Assembly (NCBI GenBank): GCA_011032825.1
Contig: JAADJZ010000028.1
Coordinates: 124,001 to 188,000 of the forward strand
Direction: 5' to 3'
DNA length: 64,000 nucleotides
Source of the DNA: Massariosphaeria phaeospora
Lineage: Eukaryota > Ascomycota > Dothideomycetes > Pleosporales
The translations under genes and the position numbers were made by a program. The notes below the pieces were generated by a model. It worked only from the letters and a program-made list of their open reading frames with translations. It was not told the origin of the DNA and did no database searches. Below, piece after piece: positions 50,110 to 59,742 of the stretch (position 1 is its first letter; each line of letters begins with the position of its first letter).

Positions 50110-52240
50110 ATGGTTAGTTTACGTCCATGAACTAGCTATGGAGTGGCTAATCAAATCTAGGACGAGGATTACGATTACAGTGACGAGGAGATCGAGATGC
50201 CTGAGAGCGAGAAAGCGCCCAAAGAGCCAGAGCTTCCTGAAGCAGTGGCAAAAGGAGGTAGATGCGAGTCCAAAGACATCTACTATGCTGTCGTACCAGG
50301 TTCCAGCCCGGAGAAATTCCACCTTGTCGACGAGCGGCCCTTGGAATCCGAATCAGCTGCTGACAAAGCAAATACCAAGAAGGAGCGTGAGGCTTATGCA
50401 GTCAACGTGTTCCGGAGATACAATGAGCAGGCGAGAGAGTGGCAGATATACCAGATCAAGATCAACAATACACGGATTCAGCCGGCCCTCGAAACTGTCC
50501 TCGAAGGCTACCCTGGCTTGACGCAGTACGAACTTGGCACGTTTTCGGCACCCTTCCACCCGTTCTTCCATCGCTGGACTGATTTCACGAGTTACATTGA
50601 TAAGGAAACCGACAGAGAGACGTTGGAAGTTCTTCAACTTCTGTACAATGTCCTGTCACAAGAACTAGCCGAGTCCTTGCGCCGTGCCGAACAAGTGAAG
50701 GCCACTGGTCATGTTGCCTACGCCGATGTTGCTCTGGTCTTCAACCCGGGAGAACTAGCCTTTCGGTCAGAAGACGGGCTCCGCGCGGCCGGCGTCATCA
50801 GAAGCTGCAGATACGGTATACTTAATACTGCCTGCGGACCCCGGCCAGCTTTCATCGTAGGCGTCGATGTTGTGGATTGGGATGGACGGCGATGCGGCCT
50901 CTCTGCCCAAGAATGGCACATCTTCAAATACGAAGGACTGCGCGCACTCACCGCGCTCGACGTCTCTCCAATGAAGGATCACCACGAACAGATGGAGATT
51001 CGAGCCTCACTCATCGAGCGTGGCCGCATCTTCGAGAAACTGCGCGGCCAGGTCTTCATGGCGTACACGAACGAACACGAAGAGCGCGTCAACGACCGCA
51101 CTATCATCGATGCGCGCGCCTACCACAAACATGGACCGCGATCATTCCCAAACTACGCTAATCTAGGCGAAATCGGACGTCTGACCTGGGCGCAATCGAT
51201 GAATCGCTATTCTTCGAACCCGCACGACACCACACTCGCGCCTATGGATGTCGATTTGAAGCCCCTGACTGACGACCAGTGCCTGCTGGCCGTACCGACG
51301 GTCAAGTGTTTCAGCATCGAGAATAAGACGTGGGCTCAGCTCGATCTGACCAAGTTCCATGAAATTCCGTGGAGCGAGCGCGCGTTCGAGAGTCTGGTGC
51401 TTGACGCCGAAGAGAAGGACCTCTTGCTTGCGCTTGTCGATCGAGAGGATTTGAACAAGGACAAGCCTTTCGACGACTTTATCAGTGGAAAAGGTCAAGG
51501 CATGATCATGCTGCTCTGTGGTCCTCCAGGCGTAGGCAAGACACTCACCGCCGAGTCTGGTAAATCAACTCCACCTCTTTGCCACCGAGCTGATTGCTAA
51601 CCCTCCGCTCAGTCGCCGAGCACCTCCGGCGCCCCCTCTACAAAGTCGGCGCCAGCGACCTCGGCATTTCCGCCCGCTCAGTCGAAACGTGTCTCAACAC
51701 TGCGCTGAAGCTCTGCACCCACTGGAGCGCAGTCCTGCTCATCGACGAAGCAGACGTCTTCATGGAAGCCCGAACGTCCAACAACATCCAGCGCAACGAG
51801 CTCGTCTCAGGTAAATCTTCGCACCCCCTGTCCCATCACCACCACCATGCATCTAACACGATACACCAGTTTTCCTGCGCCAACTCGAATACTTCGGCGG
51901 CATCATGATTCTCACCACCAACCGCATCCGCAGCATCGACAGCGCCTTCGAGTCGCGCATCGACATCACGCTGACGTACAACGCGCTCACTGAGGCGGAC
52001 CGCGTGCAAGTGTGGAAGAACTTCCTAGCTAAGTTCGACGCCGCGGATTTAGACATCGACGAGAGCGGGGTTGCGGAGCTGGCGACGTGGGACTTCAACG
52101 GCCGGCAGATCAAGAGTGCGATCAAGACGGCGCGCATCTTAGCTGCGAAGAAAAAGATGCCGTTGAACGTTCGGCATTTGAATGTCGTGATGAATTTGAG
52201 GAAGAAGGCGCTGGGTATGATGGGGGGAGAGGCGGCGTGA
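50110..52240 (+). CDS. AAA+ ATPase with N-terminal DUF7025-type domain
   Basis: Four exons: a mini-exon with only the ATG (50110-50112), then 50161-51559, 51613-51810 and 51870-52240, giving 656 residues. The first intron (GTTAGT...TCTAG, 48 nt) adds DEDYDYSDEEIEMPES; if that exon is wrong, translation would start at 50197. The N-terminal 380 residues, with FSAPFHPFFHRWTDFTSY and VDWDGRRCGLSAQEWHIFKY, are of the DUF7025 type that precedes AAA modules in fungi. AAA core: Walker A GPPGVGKT (about 455-462), Walker B AVLLIDEADVF, sensor 1 ILTTNRI. The C-terminal helical lid follows. Such proteins may remodel other proteins; the target is unknown. The Walker A is split from the next helix by intron 2. 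Confidence 0.85.
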
Positions 52241-52258
52241 AGTGGTTGGGGCTCATCC

Positions 52259-52588
52259 CCTGGCATGATTTATTGGGTTACAACAGCTTCTGGCAATCCT
52301 CTTTATAGTACCGAAGATTTTAGTAGTAAACAAACATGCTACCTCGATCGTCGAAAAGCCCTGTTGTATCCAGTGCACTAGGTAGTAATGCGTTGGGAAT
52401 GAACGGGGAGGCTGTGTAAAAGGTTGGGGTGTGGCGGATAGGATGGTTGGAGACACGCTCCTGGCATCATCTTTTGCCGATTCAGACGGCTCTAGGCAAT
52501 TGTATTGGCCGAGTCGGATATTTTAGCAACAAGCGAACCTGCTAATTTGATCTGTGCAAAGGCCCTGTCGTATCCAGCATACTAGGTA
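52259..52588 (+). repeat. Diverged tandem duplication in the 3' region, period about 201 bp
   Basis: Copy 1 (52259-52387) and copy 2 (52460-52588) both start CCTGGCAT, contain GGCAAT, GATTTTAG-like and AAGCCCTGTTGTATCCAG / GGCCCTGTCGTATCCAG, and end ACTAGGTA. It lies directly after the stop of the AAA ATPase gene. May be a duplicated 3' end or an unrelated old repeat. Confidence 0.55.
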
Positions 52589-52691
52589 ATGTCTTAATAC
52601 AACCTGTAGATTTAAGGGAAAGGGAGTATGCTGCCATCTGGGTGCGCACTAGCGGTTGCGTGTGCCAGGGCGGTATGTCTTCTCAACCCTC
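52589..52691. other. Short intergenic
   Basis: About 100 bp to the end of the HET pseudogene. Nothing seen. Confidence 0.4.
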
Positions 52692-54341
52692 CTATTTTTT
52701 CTTCATGAACCTAGTCCAGCTTGAATTTTTCGGTCTGATAGGCGGCGGAACTTGCTCCTCCATTGGCTGAACCCTCTCAACAGTCTTGACGGGATCTTTT
52801 TCCATGTTGAAACCTTCGAAATATACGCGCACCAGGAGCTCCGGCGGCAAGCCCGAAGTAGAGAGAACACAGACCATCCTCTTCTTTACGAAGGGGTCGG
52901 CGAAATCTGCTGCTATCTCCTTAACGTTGCTGTCAACGTTGTCAAGATGGTTTCCGTGGCTAAAATACCCTTGGTAAGGAGAGATGAATTTCCATCTCGA
53001 GGCATGGATCAAAGTTGCTTTCCAGCCACTCTGGGACCCACTCCTGTCTGAATGATACAGGACTAAGGTAAACGAATCATCTGTAGATAGATTTGGATTG
53101 AACCGCAATAATCCAAGAAAAACTCCAGTGTGTCCGGCATACACGATACATTCGGTGGGATCCCAGCAGCCCTCAGGCTCTGCTTCGATAGGAATGCGCA
53201 CGCCTGAAGGCATCAAGATTTTTGCTTTCAACGCCGCGATTCTGTATCTCTGCTGTTTAGAGAGATGTTTGGTGATATTTATCGTCCTCTGATGTGCATA
53301 ATTGTGAGCGTGAGCGAATTCTCCAGGTCGTGCACGGGCAAATAGATTGCGCCCAACAGCCCGGAGATAGATCGCTACCTCTTCGGTGCCCTCGGCTACA
53401 CGGATAGGAGATATAAACATATGGCTGAGAGGCATAATGAGGTATCCGCTAACCTGATCCAAAGACACTGCCATTTGAATGCGTATGCCTTGGTTGGTGA
53501 CAGAGAAGTCATAAGGCCGAAGGAGCGCGCCATCGTCTGGTGACCAGCGGCCGACAAACTGAGCCGGTGAGCTTGCAAGCAACCCCGAGTACTTCGTCTC
53601 CTTGTCTTTCTCTGCCCATGCAAAGATAGACAGGTCATATTATTGTTTGATAATCTCCTCCTGTAGGCGAAGAAAGGCCTTGGATCCCTCACCATAGAGC
53701 ATAGGCATATTGATATCGAAGATACCGAGCAAGCAATACGCCATGTCCTCATCTCTCGTCGTTTCTCTCTTCGAGGCCCAGGACATGCGCACCGCCACAG
53801 GGATCTGGTCTAACGTGTTCTCTCCGTGTAAGATACCCGGCGAGATGCCCGTGATTTCCGAGAGCCTGTCTCTCCAGCTTGTTTTGTTGCCACGATTAGC
53901 CCAACTTTGATCGTAAAACTCTACCCAACCTGGTGCAACCAGTTCTTGAAGCGTCCAGCCCCGCGTGAACCACCTCGACTCTCTCAAGCTCTCGATATCT
54001 TCAGTCAAATCGGCCAGGTACGCTATGCAGACCGTAGCACCCTCGTACCACTTGTACATAGAGTTGATCTCTTCGGTCAGCTCAGCGCTGCTCGATTTGT
54101 CGATACAGCACGTATCTACCCACGCAAACTCCAGGCCGTATTTCCGCGCGATTTCGCAACATTTTGCAATCTTGACATAGCCGGGTTTGCGAAGAGTCGT
54201 CTGAGAAAGCTCCGGAGCGATCATCTCGTGATAAGAGACTTCGTCGCCAGCGGCACCCCATGTGTGGGAGAGGATAGCGTAGGGTTGGTTTACGCGCATG
54301 AACTCCTGCATGTGGAGGGTTGTGGTGTGGATTAATCTCAT
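52692..54341 (-). pseudogene. HET-domain gene with one in-frame stop codon
   Basis: From the ATG at 54341 the frame encodes a HET domain: PYAILSHTWG (20-29), FAWVDTCCIDKSSSAEL, SMYKWYEGATVCIAYLADL and WFTRGWTLQELVAPGW. HET proteins trigger cell death in vegetative incompatibility. The frame hits TAA at 53640-53642, right after EEIIKQ. The following codons, same frame, give YDLSIFAWAEKDKE and run 316 more codons to 52692. The HET family continues through this point (typically EEIIK...SIFAWA), so only this one codon interrupts it. No donor site lies near enough to splice it out. Whether the truncated HET domain is still active cannot be told from sequence. Confidence 0.8.
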
Positions 54342-54809
54342 TATTTCAAATGGTGTCCTGTAGTGTAGGTGTGAAGTGTATGGACGCTGTGAAGTGGGGT
54401 TTGACTAGCAGGGGGAATATGCCAAGCTCCAATCATACTCCTGACATTGGTCCATATAGACCCACTTTCGCTTAAGCTTTCAATAAAAGCCGTCGCTCAG
54501 TTGGTTCTCACGTGATTAGGCCCACACTATCAGTCTTTGCGGCCCTAGTGACGATATTCACTTGTTCTTATACAGTCCATATCTAACAGGACTCTATATC
54601 GAGTTCATTGTAATCATAGAACGATATGTTTATCTTAGTAGGTAGAATCATCTCGCAGAGTAATAGACCACCCAGATCCACGACAGAAAACGAGAATTGC
54701 AGATAGAGCAGCACACACACAGAAAAAAAGAATGCCTAGCGGAGCAGCCACAAGAATCGGGCACGCCTCCCCAATAGCCTCCGCGACCCCTGACAGCCAC
54801 AACCCCCCG
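54342..54809. other. Intergenic, 468 bp
   Basis: Promoter side of the HET gene; nothing coding is supported. Confidence 0.4.
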
Positions 54810-55364
54810 CTATTGAATCCAACATTCCACCCGAAACTTCCCCTCCTCATCCTCCAAGCACGCGCACCCTACCCCCATATCCCGCAACTCTTCCCCAAGC
54901 ATCGCCGAAATCCGAGGACCCAGCGCCTCCCGCCACACTACCACCGCCCGGCCGCCATGCTCCCCCAGCGCCACCTCTATCTCGTTCTCCCTTGGCCCGT
55001 TCACCGCGTAGAGGTACATCGGCACCAAGCGGTCTGGCGGCGCCGGGTTCCGCGACGACCCGGGCACTTCCCAGTCCCGCTGGAACCGGTCCACTCGGGC
55101 CACGTCCTGAGGCTTCATGGTGGTAATGCGGAAGGGGGCGGGACACCAGGTTGATAGGCCAGGTTCATGATAATGAGCTTCGAAGCTCTTGATAGGGCCT
55201 TTGGGCTCTGTTGGGGGCGCAACCCTCTTGTTGCGGCTATTATCTCCCCCTGTCGGAGACGAGGCCCGCCTTTTCGAAGGTGCAATCTGGCGGGCGTTGG
55301 GACTGGGAGAGTAACCAGCCGTCTGGTTGTCGTTGGAACTGGCAGTCCACTGAGCCGGCGCCAT
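54810..55364 (-). CDS. Hypothetical protein (184 aa)
   Basis: Single exon, ATG at 55364. N-terminal third is polar and basic (SPSPNARQIAPSKRRASSPT), the rest looks folded: SFEAHYHEPGLSTWCPAPF, RFQRDWEVPGSS, LVPMYLYAVNGPRENEIEVA, VVVWREALGPRISAMLGEEL, ending VECWIQ. No recognised domain, signal peptide or membrane segment. The long leader (55365-55700) is rich in GTGAG/GTAAG words, so a leader intron is possible. Function unknown. Confidence 0.5.
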   Translation of the reverse strand: MAPAQWTASSNDNQTAGYSPSPNARQIAPSKRRASSPTGGDNSRNKRVAPPTEPKGPIKSFEAHYHEPGLSTWCPAPFRITTMKPQDVARVDRFQRDWEVPGSSRNPAPPDRLVPMYLYAVNGPRENEIEVALGEHGGRAVVVWREALGPRISAMLGEELRDMGVGCACLEDEEGKFRVECWIQ

Positions 55365-56673
55365 TGTGGTTGTGGGGTGTGGGTGAAGTGCTGAGGGGTT
55401 CGGCTTGTTGAGTGTTAGATTTCAGCGCTACGGGATGCGAAGTAGTGCCTTGGTACTTACGAGTTGGAGTTGTGAGTTTTGGGTAGTGGACGGTAAGACG
55501 TGAGAGTTGTAAGTAGCGAGTAGTGTAACGTGAGAGCTTTGAGTGTTCAGATGTGAGTAGGAAACTGTAAGTTGTGAGCTGCGAGCAAAGCAAGAAAAAA
55601 GGAAGAAAGAGAAAGCTTACACCAAGTGAGTAAGACCTAAGTGCGACTATGTGTGACGAGAAAGAGAAGAACAAGCTAGCAAAAGCCTCTCTTAAATAGT
55701 CGTCTTCAAACACAAATTCTCACTCTACGATGATTCTCCACAAAACCATCCACTTGTCCAGGACCTAGTACCGTACCTGTGCTGCATCCCAACAACTGAA
55801 GATCTGAGTTCCAGTAGCTCTAGTCCTGTAAACTTTGCGTAGCCCGTATCAGTGATTGTGAAGATTCGTTGCATCACTGATTCCTACTCAAGACGTAGAG
55901 GGTACAACTGCATACTCGACCTTGGGCGGCAAACTCCGTGTATCTTCTTCTCTAGTCGCCGCACTGGAAATCACTTCAAACCCTACCAGACCCGCCGTGA
56001 TTCGTAAGAGCCACATTTCAGCCCGATGTTAGCGTTCTCCATACCTCCGTTCGCGCGTGAAAACAGAAAACAGAAAAACAGCCTCCGTAGGCCTTGCTTC
56101 CACCAAAGACACCGGGGAACCAACCAATACAGCAACCACAGTTAGACTACAACAGATATACATGACTGAGTTGAAAGATTAAAGTTTGCGCGAATGCTGA
56201 CTGATTTGGAGTGTGGAAAACCTTTTGATGCCTTAATGCAGACAGTCTGTAGCAGAATGCGTAACCTCATACTCTCTCCCAACCCACGCAGTTTGTCGTG
56301 GTTTCTCGATGTGCCACACAACAAGTAGGCGTAGGCCGGCATAACTGTGAGCACGACGACGCTGTGGTGAAGATTTTGCAGCATTTCATTTCGTTCGGAT
56401 GAAAGCTGAACTCGAGACGATGAGGATGAGATCGACGGTCACGGTTTAAGGGTCCAGTATCAGCCGCGCCGTGATTGGTTTCATGGATATAGCGTCTTGG
56501 CACTGAAGCTCCACCTCGAAACGAACCTCAAGGTCAAGCTCAACGAACAACTTTGCGCCCGCAACAACACCACGTTTACGCATTCAGCCCGCCCGCCACC
56601 GCGCAGTCCCCGCGCCCACTCGCGCTCACCCTCACCCTACTTCATTGAGAATACCCACCAACCATCCCCAACC
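55365..56673. other. Intergenic, 1.3 kb
   Basis: Divergent promoters of the hypothetical gene and LSM8. Around 55440-55590 words such as GTGAGT, GTTGTGAG and GTGAGAG recur many times; this may be a leader with a degenerate simple repeat. No gene supported. Confidence 0.45.
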
Positions 56674-57039
56674 ATGGCGCTAAACGCCTACCTCAACAGT
56701 GCGTCCCCCCATCCCCCTCCCCCTCCCTCCCTCTCACCACCCTCCCACTAACCCCCCTCCCCCCTAGAAAAAGTCACGATCCTCACCACCGACGGCCGGT
56801 GCATGATCGGCACACTCCTCTCCGCGGACGGCAGCATGAACATCGTGCTGCAAAACGCAACGGAGCGCATCGTGCGGCCGCTAGACGAAGGCGTGGCGTC
56901 GGAGGAGCATCCGCTGGGGCTGTATCTGATACGCGGGGACACGGTGGCGATTTGCGGACGGCTAGATGAGGAGCTGGATGGCACGATTGATTGGAGTAAG
57001 GTGCATGGCGAGGTTATTGGGGGGACGAAACATGTTTGA
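56674..57039 (+). CDS. LSM8: LSM8, U6 snRNA-associated Sm-like protein
   Basis: Exon 1 is 56674-56698 and exon 2 is 56768-57039 (69-nt, very pyrimidine-rich intron, GTGCGT donor), 98 residues, the usual LSM8 length. The Sm1 motif covers VTILTTDGRCMIGTLLSADG with NIVLQNATER, and Sm2 is YLIRGDTVAICGRLDEELD. The MALNAYLNKKVTIL start formed by the splice is typical of LSM8. LSM8 forms the nuclear LSM2-8 ring that binds the U6 snRNA 3' end for pre-mRNA splicing. No odd features. A PITH gene is convergent downstream. Confidence 0.93.
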
Positions 57040-57469
57040 GGGGGGAGGGAGTGGGGATATGTTTGGGGGGAGGATTGGATCTGATCGATATGGGGGTGGG
57101 AAGAATGATTCGCGCGGTTGGAGCGTATGGTGTGGGATATGGGGATACCTACGGACGGACGAGAATCTGATGGCGGATACTGCGCTGAGAGAATGATGGC
57201 GCGCACATGCGGATGAGGAGGCAGTATACCCCTTGGGAGTCGAGGCTCGAAGTATGTGATCATGTTGCGATATTTATGGTTCTATTTTACTAACACCTAA
57301 GAGTACAAACTGTACATTGACAACCAATCCCAAAATCGAGTGGTTCTAGGCAATGACCGGCGATGGACTGTGGTCTCGCCATCCACCTATGTATGCGCTA
57401 TACTCGCTAACACCACCCCCCTTTCAATGCTCACCATACCGTGTCGCTCCATCCCCTTCCTCCCACCCT
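57040..57469. other. Intergenic, 430 bp, convergent
   Basis: 3' regions of LSM8 and the PITH gene. G-rich after LSM8. No gene. Confidence 0.4.
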
Positions 57470-58223
57470 CTACTGCACACTCCTCCCAACCCCCACCCCC
57501 GTCCCCACAATCGCCCTATGATCCGCCGGATTCGCCGCCGCCTCATACAGCACGCTCACGGGCTCCTTATTCAGCCTCATGAAGTCGCCCTTAAACGCCA
57601 AATAGCTAATGCGCGTCACCTCCTCATCGCCATCGCCCCAGTTGTCCTCGAAGAACAGCGCGACGCTGCGCGTCGTGTTGAAGTGCACGCGCTTGACGGG
57701 GATCTCCTGCACCTCGCTTGTCTGCGACACGGACAGCACCTGCGTGGGCGGCTTGTCGGCGGCGGTGCTGAAGTCTAGCGCGTCGTCGTTGACGAAGATC
57801 TTGAGCGTGCGGGGGGCGGAGGCGGAGGGCGAGGTGCGGATGAGGAGGGAGTGCAGGCGGACTTGGCCGGTGAAGCTGCGGTTTCTGGAGTGTTAGCAAC
57901 TGTATCTGCATCCCTTTCCCGCCACGATGGGTATGAGTGAGGGAGTGGGGGCAGACGCACGGCACAATCATCAGCAGCTGCTCGTCGGTGCTGCTCTGCA
58001 GCTCGGGCTCGACGTGCAGGCGCTGCGCCCACGTCTTCTGGCAGATGGCGCGCCCGGAGTTGGACACCTCTTCGTTGAGGGTGGTCAGCTTGCTGAAGTC
58101 GAGTTGCTCGTACAGCAGGTTCTGCAGCGCGGGCGTGATGTCGTCGGAGTGGTCGTGGACGTGGTTGTGGGCTTCGGCGTGCTCGTCGTCGTGGGCGTGC
58201 GTGTGGTCGTGGTGGTGTGACAT
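57470..58223 (-). CDS. PITH (DUF1000) domain protein
   Basis: Exons 58223-57961 and 57875-57470 (85-nt intron, GTGCGT donor, GCAG acceptor), 222 residues. The His/Asp-rich head (HHHDHTHAHDDEHAEAHNHV) is followed by the PITH fold: FSKLTTLNEEVSNSGRAICQ, then MIVPFTGQVRLHSLLIRT made across the splice, KIFVNDDALDF, VQEIPVKRVHFN, VALFFEDNWGDGDEEVTRIS. PITH domains bind the proteasome in thioredoxin-like proteins; PITHD1-type proteins carry the PITH domain alone, as here. A His-rich N-terminus is common in the family and could bind metal. Proteasome association is by homology. Confidence 0.9.
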
Positions 58224-58687
58224 GATGGCGGCGGCGGTGGTAGGTAGGCTCGTGTTTTGGTGGCCTGGTGTTTTGGTGCTGGTGTTTTGGCGGGGTAGGT
58301 GGATGGCGGGGTAGCTGTAGCTGTTTGGCGCTCGAGCTTGGGGTGCGGTGGCGGGAGGGGCAGCGGGAGCCCGGGGCCTGGCGTGTCGGTGGTCAGACGT
58401 GGAGGCTGTTCAGCCGCTGTACAAGCCGCCGCATTATTGTAACGCCGGCTGTCGCGCAGCGATAGAAGCTGTGGCGCGCCTTCGAGACAGACGCTGCCAA
58501 TCGCGGACGACAGGTGCAAGCAAGGTTAACCCGTGTGCACATGGGCATCGCGGCGTTATACATGTCGAAATGACTATAGTATAGTACCCAAAAGCGTATG
58601 CAAACTCACAGCCCTGCCCCTATGTACTGTATATGCCGAAACTCCCAACGCCATGCTATGCTGATGCTGCAAAACGAAAAAGTCCAG
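58224..58687. other. Intergenic, 464 bp
   Basis: Between PITH gene start and VPS20 stop, both minus strand. No gene seen. Confidence 0.4.
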
Positions 58688-59464
58688 TTACGCCATTATA
58701 GGCTCCGCAGCCTGCTCAGCGGCGCGTTCCCTGGCCCTCTTCTGTGCCCTTTCCTTCGCCAGCTGTGTCTTTTCCTTCACCAACTGTGCCTTCTGTGCGG
58801 GACTTAACTCGGGCAGTTTGTCGGGCGCATCGGGCAGTGTGACGCCGTTGACTTCGGCCTCGAGGGCTTCGAGCTCGTCTTCGACTTCGTCCTCGTCCTG
58901 GTTGGACATTTTGTTCGCGAGCATCTCGCTGATTTCCTGGAGAGCGCACGCATAAGTTAGCAGATGATGAGGCGTTTCTTTGGCGACGGGTGATACAAAC
59001 CTCTTGGTAGGCCCTCGCCTCGGCCGACTCGCCCATCAGCTTCTCGACGTTCTCGATGCCGCCCATCTCCTTGTGGATCTCCTTCAGCACCGCCGTCCCC
59101 TGCTGGAGGCCAAACACCACGTCCTTCTGCACGAGCGCAAACTCGACATCGCTAGTCAGCTGCTCGAGCTGTGCTAGCTGGGCGTCCGTCCTGGCCAGCA
59201 GCGACTCCTGGTACTTCTTCCGCCGCAGCGCCAGTTTCGCTTTGGTGGTGTCGCCGCGGGCCAGGCATTCCTTGGCGATGCCCTTCTCGCGGCTCGTGAG
59301 GACGGTGACTTTCTTCTGGTACTGGTGTAGTCTGTCGCGCTGGTTTTTCATGTCCAGGATCGCTCTAGATGGCCGAGCCGTTAAATCACCGGTCGGGGCC
59401 GGAGGATGGGCCATACGTACTTATCCTGGGCCGAGATCTTGTGCGTGCTGCTCGAGTTGCCCAT
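58688..59464 (-). CDS. VPS20: Vps20/CHMP6, ESCRT-III subunit
   Basis: Three exons, 59464-59421, 59364-59001 and 58936-58688 (introns of 56 and 64 nt), 218 residues. The N-terminal MGNSSSTHKISAQDK carries a myristoylation-type Gly2 (MGxxxS) as Vps20 does. Splice 1 makes KAILDMKNQRDRLHQYQKK, splice 2 YQEEISEMLANK. Snf7-fold helices with alternating charge follow, ending in an acidic then basic tail (ELSPAQKAQLVKEK, ERAQKRARERAAEQ). Vps20 nucleates Snf7 filaments on endosomes, linking ESCRT-II to ESCRT-III in multivesicular body sorting. Divergent from RIX7; the 278 bp between the two starts is their shared promoter. Confidence 0.9.
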
Positions 59465-59742
59465 GTTGGAGTGTCCGGGCGCGCAGACATCGAGATGATG
59501 CACGCATTGGATGGCAGGCGCACGGGCGGGTGGGTTAGTCAAGGTCGGGGCGTCATGGCCTAATCGATAAGGGCTTGGCGGCCGGGCGCCACATAATTTT
59601 CCCGGCAGCTGCGAGTTGTGCGTGCTCCTGCGAGACCCTTCCGCCTCCCACTCACACCCGACGTGTTGTTCTCGCGCCTGGTTCCTCAAAACCAGTACTG
59701 CGGCTGTAGCTAGACTGGAGCCCGCCTAGAACGACTGGCCCC

